DNA from: Bacteroidota bacterium
GTDB taxonomy: Bacteria > Bacteroidota > Bacteroidia > Chitinophagales > Chitinophagaceae
Reading direction: 5' to 3'
Assembly (NCBI GenBank): GCA_029560415.1
Contig: JAKQKY010000362.1
Location: 27,703-91,702 of the forward strand
Length of the DNA stretch: 64,000 nucleotides
Shown in pieces: positions 31,052 through 38,890 of the stretch. The notes beneath the pieces were generated by a model, which did not search any database, was not told the origin of the DNA, and saw nothing but the letters and a program-made list of their open reading frames with translations. Each line of letters opens with the position of its first letter. The stretch's first letter is position 1. The translations under genes and the position numbers were made by a program.

Positions 31052-33250
31052 ATGCGAAAGTTTATTATCCTGATTCTCCTTTCTGGTTGTGTGATTCAAT
31101 ATGGCCAGGCTCAATCCAGGTTTACGGGTAATCTTCAAAAGGTTGTCAAAATCCAATTTCATAAAGGATCAAATTTTAAAGGCAGCTTTACCCAAACAGG
31201 CCAAACTGAATGGACACAAACCAATAACCTTGGCACAACTATTTTCCAGGAAACCAGTCGCAGCAATGGTAAAATATTTCTAAAGATCTCCGGCGTAGAA
31301 TATTATTTTGATTTAAATGAAATGCGGTGGTTCAAGATAATGGGTAACAGGTTGACCAGTTTCATTGCATACATCGACGGGATAGAAGAGGGCTCTATTG
31401 CCAACAATGCTAACATAGCCAATACATTTATCAAAGTGCCCGATAAAAATCCTGTAACGGTAAAAGACTTTACAGATCGGGCTAAATTATATGAAGAGCG
31501 GAGTGAACTTTCGTTGGCCATAAGGGATTACACTTCTGCCATCCAGATGTCTTCCGGTTGGGAATTGTTGATCAAAAGAGCTGGCCTGTATGAAAAAGCC
31601 GGTCAGATAGAGGATGCAAAGGAAGATTATGAAACAGCGGTGGATTTATACCCCAATGAGTTCACGTATACGAACCGTGGTATTTTTCGTTCAAACAATG
31701 GAATGCCGGAAGAAGCACTATCAGATTTTAAAAAAGCCCTTGAAATAATGCCCGGTGATTATTGGGCGATGGGTTATATCGTAATCCCTTATATACAACT
31801 TGGTGAATTTAATCTGGCAGCTGAATCTTTAACAAATTATAAAGCTAAGTTTGGAAGATCCATGTGGGGATCAGATTTTTATCGTTTTTTTACGATATAT
31901 CTCGAGGCTGTAGAATTTATTGCGATGAATAACTTTTATGCTGCAGAATTTAAAATTAAAGAAGCTGAGAAAACATACTTTGAACAACGTAATGCGGGTG
32001 GTTTCAAAGAAATCAGGGATGCACAAAAAATGCGGTATGCCGATATCCTTTCATTAAAAGGTTATATCTGTGAGCAGATGAAAAAACCTGATGAAGCCAA
32101 AAAATACTATACTCAATCACTGATCATCAATCCAACACAAACTAGCGTGAAGGCAGGTTTGAGCCGACTTGTAGATCTGCGAAAAAATCTGTCTGCAAAT
32201 GATCAAACTGCCCCCGAGATCAATATCCTGGAACCGGCAACAGAAAAAACGGTTAGCATTGAATCTGCCAATAAAGCCGGTTTTTTGCTTATAAGAGGCA
32301 AAGCGATAGACCAGGCAGGCATTAAAAAGATACTGATCAATAATATTCCTGTAAACGTAGAAGAGAATGGATATTTTGAGAAAAAAGTTGAATTAAAAAT
32401 CGGCAGCAACGACTTTTCGGTACTGGCAGAAGATAATAAGGGCAATAAGTCTTCGCAAAAAATAAACATCCAGGCAGTTGCAGCAAAAGTAAAACCTGAA
32501 GTGAAAGAAGATATTTCTCTGGATATACCTGAATTGGAACAAGATGCTGTTTTTCATGCTGTACTGATTGCAGAAAATGATTACCGGGATGATGAAATAC
32601 CCGATCTTAATGGCCCGGCAAAAGATATGCGCAGAATATATGCATTGCTAACGGAGACGTATACCTTTGATCCTAAGAATGTAGACACCTTTGTGAATGC
32701 TTCCCGCCAACAGATCCTGGAGAAGCTTATTATAAAAACAAACCAGTTGAAAGAGAAAGACAATCTCTTTATTTTTTACGCAGGGCATGGACAGCTTAAG
32801 AAAAAAGCTGATGCACCTGAATCAGGATTTTTGGTTCCCAGTGATGCAAAGTTTAATAAATTGGAAACCTATATCAGCAGTGAAGACCTTGTAAATACGA
32901 TTAAGAATTGCGATGCACAACATATCCTGTTTACAGCAGATGCCTGTTTTGCAGGAGCATTATTCCGAAGCCTGCCTTCTGATGCGCCAGACCAGGTGCA
33001 GGAAGCATACCGTGATAAAAGCCGCAAACTTCTGACCAGTGGTAACCGACAATCGGTACCCGATGAAAGTGATTTTATGAAATATTTCAGCAATGCACTT
33101 CATGGAAACCAAAAGCACTATGTTACGGCTGAGCAATTGGTTGATTCTTTTAAAAATGAATACAATTCTTCATCGCATCAACGCCTGCAATATAAACCGA
33201 TCCTGGGGTCTGATGAAGGTGGCGCTTTTGTATTTATTAAAAGAAAGTAA
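31052..33250 (+). CDS. Secreted TPR-repeat and caspase-fold (peptidase C14-like) protein
   Basis: Signal peptide; TPR-like region ~31480-32170; caspase core HAVLIAENDYRDDEIPDLNGPAKDMRRIY...FIFYAGHG (His codon 32786)...LFTADACFAG (Cys codon 32945). Confidence 0.88.
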   Translation: MRKFIILILLSGCVIQYGQAQSRFTGNLQKVVKIQFHKGSNFKGSFTQTGQTEWTQTNNLGTTIFQETSRSNGKIFLKISGVEYYFDLNEMRWFKIMGNRLTSFIAYIDGIEEGSIANNANIANTFIKVPDKNPVTVKDFTDRAKLYEERSELSLAIRDYTSAIQMSSGWELLIKRAGLYEKAGQIEDAKEDYETAVDLYPNEFTYTNRGIFRSNNGMPEEALSDFKKALEIMPGDYWAMGYIVIPYIQLGEFNLAAESLTNYKAKFGRSMWGSDFYRFFTIYLEAVEFIAMNNFYAAEFKIKEAEKTYFEQRNAGGFKEIRDAQKMRYADILSLKGYICEQMKKPDEAKKYYTQSLIINPTQTSVKAGLSRLVDLRKNLSANDQTAPEINILEPATEKTVSIESANKAGFLLIRGKAIDQAGIKKILINNIPVNVEENGYFEKKVELKIGSNDFSVLAEDNKGNKSSQKINIQAVAAKVKPEVKEDISLDIPELEQDAVFHAVLIAENDYRDDEIPDLNGPAKDMRRIYALLTETYTFDPKNVDTFVNASRQQILEKLIIKTNQLKEKDNLFIFYAGHGQLKKKADAPESGFLVPSDAKFNKLETYISSEDLVNTIKNCDAQHILFTADACFAGALFRSLPSDAPDQVQEAYRDKSRKLLTSGNRQSVPDESDFMKYFSNALHGNQKHYVTAEQLVDSFKNEYNSSSHQRLQYKPILGSDEGGAFVFIKRK

Positions 33251-33381
33251 AACTTGCTGATTCTGTAAATTATAGTTATCTTTTCTCTAATATGAAATGG
33301 GCTCTTGGCCTCTCTGCATATTTTATTTAAACAGAATACCGGGATCTCCTGAGAACTTATATAAAACATAAGTAGATCATT

Positions 33382-34641
33382 ATGCTTAAGAAAAGTATCG
33401 GCTGGCATTCAAGACTTATTTTAGTAATGCTGGCTACCATTTCCCTCCATGTATCGTATGCCCAGTTTACCATGCAGCAAAAAAAGCCACCGCCAACGTA
33501 TAAAGGCAACCTGGATGCGGTGGTTAGTGTTAAATATGGAGCCATTATGTTATCAAAGAAAGTAAAGGGGCAATTTTTGATGACCGGTGATCACGAATGG
33601 ACACAATATGGTGGAGACAGCAATGTTATCTGGCGGGAACTGGTTCGCAAAGACAATGGAATTTTACTGGTAGATAATACTGGCGAAAAACAGGTTGAAT
33701 TGGACCTGGCAGAGATGCAGGTGAACAAGGTCGGAAAAGGAAGTGGAACTTCCATCATGCACGGGATCAAGGAAGTGAAGGAAGGTGTTTTGCCGGGAGA
33801 GCAACCGAATACAGAAATGGCCAACCAACCAGGGACGGATATCAATAATCCTACTTCACCATCGTTCACACAAAGCCCGGTAAAAGAAGCAGAGATCATA
33901 CCGGATATCCCTGAGATGAAAGAAACCCCGGTATTTCATGCCATCCTCATTGCAGAAAATAATTATGCTGATAAAGGATTCAATAGCTTACCCGGTACGG
34001 TGAGGGATATGCGAAAATTGTATAACCTGCTTACCACGTCATATTCCTTTTTACCCGGGAATACCGATACACTGGTAAATGCCAGCCGGGAAAAGATTCT
34101 GAGCACGCTCAATGCCAAGACCAAGAAGTTGACTGAAAATGATAATCTCTTTATCTTTTATGCAGGGCATGGTTGGGTGAAGCCTATTGCGGATGCAGGC
34201 AGCAAGGAGGAAGGATTCCTGATTCCCTGTGATGCGGTAAAAGATGATGAGATCACCTTCATCAACAGCGATGACATTGTACGTATTCTTAACAGGGGAA
34301 GCAAGGCAAAACATATTTTATTTACTGCAGATGCCTGTTTTGCAGGTAGCCTTTTCCGTGATGTAACATCTGATGCGCCACTTACTGTAAAAGATGCCTA
34401 TAAGGATAAAAGCCGCCGTTTATTGTCGAGTGGTAACCGGCAAACCGTTCCCGATGAAAGTGAATTTGTAGCTAACCTGGAACGGGCCCTTCAACAAAAT
34501 CAATCAAAATACATCACTGCCGAACAGCTTGTAGATGGCTTTAAACAAAAGTATATGGAGAAAACAAATATGAGGTTACAGTATTATCCGATCCAGGGGG
34601 TTGGCGATATGGGTGGCCAGTTTGTATTTATTCATCAATAA
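33382..34641 (+). CDS. Secreted caspase-fold (peptidase C14-like) protein, paralog 2
   Basis: Signal peptide; HAILIAENNYADKGFNSLPGTVRDMRKLY; FIFYAGHGW (His codon 34168); LFTADACFAG (Cys codon 34336). Confidence 0.9.
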   Translation: MLKKSIGWHSRLILVMLATISLHVSYAQFTMQQKKPPPTYKGNLDAVVSVKYGAIMLSKKVKGQFLMTGDHEWTQYGGDSNVIWRELVRKDNGILLVDNTGEKQVELDLAEMQVNKVGKGSGTSIMHGIKEVKEGVLPGEQPNTEMANQPGTDINNPTSPSFTQSPVKEAEIIPDIPEMKETPVFHAILIAENNYADKGFNSLPGTVRDMRKLYNLLTTSYSFLPGNTDTLVNASREKILSTLNAKTKKLTENDNLFIFYAGHGWVKPIADAGSKEEGFLIPCDAVKDDEITFINSDDIVRILNRGSKAKHILFTADACFAGSLFRDVTSDAPLTVKDAYKDKSRRLLSSGNRQTVPDESEFVANLERALQQNQSKYITAEQLVDGFKQKYMEKTNMRLQYYPIQGVGDMGGQFVFIHQ

Positions 34642-34673
34642 TTCAATTCCAGGTATTCAATAAATATATTGTT

Positions 34674-35963
34674 ATGAGATCTCATTTATCATCCTTCATA
34701 AGTTTATTACTGTTGATCATTACTATCAACTACGGTTATGCGCAAACAGACCAGGAGCAACTTGATCAAAAGATGAAAGAATTTCAGGCAGCATTCGCAA
34801 ATGCCGGGAAATATACGGGTGTACAGGCAAGTGAAGTGATCAAGGTTACCTATACTTCCCGCAAGTTCAATGGAAACTTTACAAAAACAGGGCCCGGTAC
34901 CTGGATTGAAACCAACCCTGAAGGAGTTTTTAATCTCTATGAAACCAAACGCCAGGCAAGGGGTGAGATTTGCCTGGAAGATACGGCCCGAAATAAGAGA
35001 TATTATATTGATCTGAATAAACGGGAGATCAGCAGGAGCAAGATCGGGAAATTCGTTTCTCTTTCACTTGATTATTATATCAGCAAGATCCATAAAAGCA
35101 GCGACCAGGCAAATCCGGTAAATCCCGATACCAGGAACCTGGCACAGGATCCAAAACAGGCTACTCAAACAGCACCCGTGACATCGAAGCAGGATATGAT
35201 CAAAACAGGTAGCAATGAAACATTTGATATACCCGAACTGAATAAAGCTCCTGTGTATCATGCCATATTGATAGCTGAGAACAAGTATTCGGATAAGGCC
35301 TTCAATTCTTTGCCGGGCACCCTCCGGGATGTACGTAAATTATACAGCCTCCTTACAACACGCTATACATTTGAACCCAATAATACAGATACCCTGGTAA
35401 ATGCTTCGAGGGAAACGATCCTGAGTATACTCAATGCAAAAGCAAAATCCATGACTGAGAATGATAACCTGTTTATATTTTACGCGGGACATGGATGGGT
35501 AAAGCCTTATAATGACGGAAGCGGAAAAGAAGAAGGATTCCTGATTCCCTGCGATGCGGTAAAAGATGATGAAGTAACTTTTATCAACAGCGATGATATC
35601 ACCCGCATTTTTAACCGCGGTAGCAAGGCCCGGCATATTTTGTTTACGGCAGACGCCTGCTTTGCGGGTAGCCTTTTCCGTGATATTGCTGCGGATGCAC
35701 CTCTCACTGTGAAGGATGCATATAAGGAAAAAAGCCGCAAGCTGTTATCAAGTGGTAACCGGCAGGCTGTTTCTGATGAAAGTGATTTTGTAGAATACTT
35801 CAGGCTGGCCCTGCAGGAAAACAGGTCTAAATACATTACTGCGGAACAATTGGTCGATGGATTTAAAAAAGGTTATATGGAGAAGTCGAATATGTCATTG
35901 CAATATTATCCGATCCAGGGAGTGGGAGATATGGGCGGTCAGTTTGTATTCACCAGGCGATAA
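34674..35963 (+). CDS. Secreted caspase-fold (peptidase C14-like) protein, paralog 3
   Basis: Signal peptide; HAILIAENKYSDKAFNSLPGTLRDVRKLY; FIFYAGHGW (His codon 35490); LFTADACFAG (Cys codon 35658). Confidence 0.9.
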   Translation: MRSHLSSFISLLLLIITINYGYAQTDQEQLDQKMKEFQAAFANAGKYTGVQASEVIKVTYTSRKFNGNFTKTGPGTWIETNPEGVFNLYETKRQARGEICLEDTARNKRYYIDLNKREISRSKIGKFVSLSLDYYISKIHKSSDQANPVNPDTRNLAQDPKQATQTAPVTSKQDMIKTGSNETFDIPELNKAPVYHAILIAENKYSDKAFNSLPGTLRDVRKLYSLLTTRYTFEPNNTDTLVNASRETILSILNAKAKSMTENDNLFIFYAGHGWVKPYNDGSGKEEGFLIPCDAVKDDEVTFINSDDITRIFNRGSKARHILFTADACFAGSLFRDIAADAPLTVKDAYKEKSRKLLSSGNRQAVSDESDFVEYFRLALQENRSKYITAEQLVDGFKKGYMEKSNMSLQYYPIQGVGDMGGQFVFTRR

Positions 35964-35982
35964 AATATAGATTTATACAAAT

Positions 35983-36016
35983 AAAAAAATCCCCGTTAGA
36001 AGCGGGGATTTTTTTA
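35983..36016. terminator. Bidirectional terminator between the convergent caspase and tectonin genes
   Basis: aaaaaaatccccgttagaagcggggattttttt: A-tract, hairpin, T-tract. Confidence 0.9.
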
Positions 36017-36032
36017 TGTCAGCATTTATTCT

Positions 36033-37157
36033 TTAATTTTTTCCTGCAAAAATTTTTCCGGCTTCATTTACCACCCAGGCGTTCCCGTTAGGCGCTACGG
36101 AGATGTGGTTTGCCCCGCCGGGGACCTTATTCCAATCGCGGCCATTGAACTTGTAAATGCCATAACCGCCGCCTTCTTTATTGGTACCGATCACCCAGGC
36201 ACTGCCATCTGCTCCAACGCCAATATCCCTGGCGCCTCCAGGTAAATTGTGCCATTGCCCGGTATTTGTTCTTCTGAAAATACCACCCCCGTCATTCACT
36301 ACCCATGCCAGGCCATTGTTGTCAACGGCAATCCTGATGGCACCTCCATCGGTTTTTTGCCATCCGTTACCATTATACCTGAAAATTTCAAAGCCTCCAC
36401 CAACAGGGGTTGTTCCAATCACCCAAACGGTTCCATCGCTGCCGATGCCAATATCCCTTGCCAGGCCGCCAACTTCTTTCCATCCGTTTCCTTCCCTCCG
36501 GAATATCTGTCGTTTATCATTCAGCACCCATGGTGTACCGTTAGGATCAACCGCAATGCGAACGGCACCACCATCCACTGCATCCCAATTAGAACCGTTC
36601 CAGTGAAAAATGCCATATCCGCCATTAACCGAGTTGGTGCCGATAATCCAGACAGATCCATTAGCGCCGATTCCTATATCGGATGCAGCACCAGAAAGTT
36701 GACTCCATTGGAAGCCTGAAGATGATTGCTGCTGTTGGCCTTGGTCCTGGATGACTGGCTTTATCACCTGGTTATGTGGTTGCTCTGGCTCTTTTGCATA
36801 GTCAACAATATAAGCTTCTCTTCTGCCCCGGGAGTCTGTAGCGTAAATCTTTTTTTGGAATAAGTCAATCTGTACATTTACCTGCCTGGAATCATCTCTC
36901 AAATAGATACTCCATTCATCCCTGCTTTGTTCTGTATAATAATTTCTACCCTGGACTTTTGAGCTCACTATTGTATACATTTCTTTCCATTTATTCCCCC
37001 CAACCTGCATAAACAATCCTTCAATTTGTCTTCCAGGTGTATAACACCATACATTGGTGGCCCGGTAAGCTTTGATCTGTTCCTGGGCCATGCCCGATTG
37101 AATAATGCAGGTGATAAATACTATCACAAGCATAAGCCTGTTAATGTTTTTTTTCAT
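36033..37157 (-). CDS. Secreted tectonin-type beta-propeller protein
   Basis: Signal peptide; repeats such as GAASDIGIGANGSVWIIGTNSVNGGYGIFHWNGSNWDAVDGGAVRIAVDPNGTPWVLNDKRQIFRREGNGWKEV. Confidence 0.88.
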   Translation of the reverse strand: MKKNINRLMLVIVFITCIIQSGMAQEQIKAYRATNVWCYTPGRQIEGLFMQVGGNKWKEMYTIVSSKVQGRNYYTEQSRDEWSIYLRDDSRQVNVQIDLFQKKIYATDSRGRREAYIVDYAKEPEQPHNQVIKPVIQDQGQQQQSSSGFQWSQLSGAASDIGIGANGSVWIIGTNSVNGGYGIFHWNGSNWDAVDGGAVRIAVDPNGTPWVLNDKRQIFRREGNGWKEVGGLARDIGIGSDGTVWVIGTTPVGGGFEIFRYNGNGWQKTDGGAIRIAVDNNGLAWVVNDGGGIFRRTNTGQWHNLPGGARDIGVGADGSAWVIGTNKEGGGYGIYKFNGRDWNKVPGGANHISVAPNGNAWVVNEAGKIFAGKN

Positions 37158-37385
37158 ACAATGTTTTTAGTAAATGAATAATGTAGTTATTCATGGTGGG
37201 ATCGTTCGGCAATAAATATATTGTATTTTATATATACAAAAAATATTTATCTATTATTTAGTTTAATGCAAAAGGTCATCTATATTTTAAAAAAATAAAG
37301 ACTTATTGCTTTTAAACTAAATTAATTAGTAATTTTATCCAATGTTTTCTTCCAATACTCATTCAACTCATTAATTCATCTTTTC

Positions 37386-38738
37386 TTGTACGCCATAGTA
37401 GATATTGAAACAACAGGAGGCCATGCGGCCGGGAATGGGATCACCGAGATCGCCATATATGTGCATGATGGCACGAGGATTACCCGGCAATATAAAAGCC
37501 TGGTCAATCCAGGGCGAAGTATACCGCTTTACATTACGGCACTAACGGGAATTAATAACGCAATGGTGGCAAGCGCACCTGGGTTTGATGAAATTGCTCC
37601 GGAGATTCATGAGATACTCAGCAGCAATATATTCGTGGCACATAACGTGAACTTCGATTTTTCCTTTGTAAAACATTTCTTAAAGAATAGTGGCTTCGAT
37701 CTGAATGTAAAAAAACTTTGCACGGTCAGGCTTAGCCGAAAAGTTTTTCCGGGACTGCCTTCTTATAGTCTCGGCAACCTTTGCCGTAACCTGCAAATTG
37801 AAAATGAAAGCAGGCACAGGGCCGATGGGGATGCTAAAGCAACTGTTGCGTTGTTTGAAAAGATCCTGCAGCAAGGAGGAAACGAACACATTGATGCCAT
37901 GTTGAAAAAATCATCGGCAGAGCAATGGCTGCCACTGCACCTCGAGAAAAAGGAAATACAGAAATTGCCTCAAACACCTGGAGTATACTATTTTCATAAT
38001 GCAAGGGGACAGATCATCTATGTTGGAAAAGCGATCAACATAAGGAAGCGGGTAAGCAGCCACTTTACACATAATGATGCAGAGAAAAAACGGCAGCATT
38101 TTGTAAGACTGATACATAAGGTTACATATACAGTTTGTGCCAACGAATTACAGGCACTTGTATTGGAAAGCACGGAGATCAAAAGACTCTGGCCTAAATA
38201 CAATTACAGCCAGAAGCAACCGGCTCAAAAATTTGCCCTCTATTGTTTTGAAGACAACAGGGGTTACCTGCGCCTGGCCATTGATAAGAAGAAAAAAAAC
38301 ATCCCGGTACTTTACCAGTTTAATTTATTGCATGAAGGCATGGTGATGTTGCGTAAGATCATCGAGGAATTTGAACTTGATAATAAACTCTGTTATCTCG
38401 ATAAAACACCTATTACTGAAAAGGATCTTTCATTTTTGGATGCGCCACTTTATTATAATGGGAAAGTAAAAACGGCCCTGGAAGCACTCGAGCGTCAACT
38501 TCCTACTTTTGCCATTGTAGATGAGGGATTGACAAAAGATGAAAAATTATTCCTGTTAATTGAACGCGGGAGTTTTTGGGGCATGGGTTATTTGAATCAA
38601 CACGAAACCACCAACGATCTACATCAATTAAAGGATAAACTTCAACCTTTTGCAGATAATGATTTCATCCGCAACAGTATTTATTCTTTTGCCGAAACCT
38701 ATCCACATAAAAAAATGGAACTTGTTACTTCTAAGTAA
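37386..38738 (+). CDS. DnaQ-like exonuclease fused to a GIY-YIG (UvrC N-terminal/Cho-like) nuclease
   Basis: YAIVDIETTGG...FVAHNVNFDFSFVKHF...HRADGDAKATVALF, then LPQTPGVYYFHNARGQIIYVGKAINIRKRVSSHF; TTG start. Confidence 0.9.
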   Translation: MYAIVDIETTGGHAAGNGITEIAIYVHDGTRITRQYKSLVNPGRSIPLYITALTGINNAMVASAPGFDEIAPEIHEILSSNIFVAHNVNFDFSFVKHFLKNSGFDLNVKKLCTVRLSRKVFPGLPSYSLGNLCRNLQIENESRHRADGDAKATVALFEKILQQGGNEHIDAMLKKSSAEQWLPLHLEKKEIQKLPQTPGVYYFHNARGQIIYVGKAINIRKRVSSHFTHNDAEKKRQHFVRLIHKVTYTVCANELQALVLESTEIKRLWPKYNYSQKQPAQKFALYCFEDNRGYLRLAIDKKKKNIPVLYQFNLLHEGMVMLRKIIEEFELDNKLCYLDKTPITEKDLSFLDAPLYYNGKVKTALEALERQLPTFAIVDEGLTKDEKLFLLIERGSFWGMGYLNQHETTNDLHQLKDKLQPFADNDFIRNSIYSFAETYPHKKMELVTSK

Positions 38739-38740
38739 TA

Positions 38741-38850
38741 GGCTGTATCCTTAATCTTGTATACTGCATCCAGTATCCTGTATCCTGCATCCAGTATCCA
38801 GTATCCAGCATCCAGTTTTATCCTGCATCCCGTATCCTGCATCCTTCTTC
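38741..38850. repeat. Short-unit intergenic repeat (ctgcatccagtatcctgtatc type)
   Basis: Many imperfect repeats of gcatcc/gtatcc between the exonuclease gene and tex. Confidence 0.8.
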
Positions 38851-38890
38851 CACCATTTTCCCCTAATTTCGCAACCCCAAAAAGACAATC

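Noticed and set aside
37216-37250. AT-rich dyad (ttgtat...atacaa) upstream of the tectonin gene as an operator
   Set aside because: Only about 6-bp arms in a very AT-rich background; likely chance
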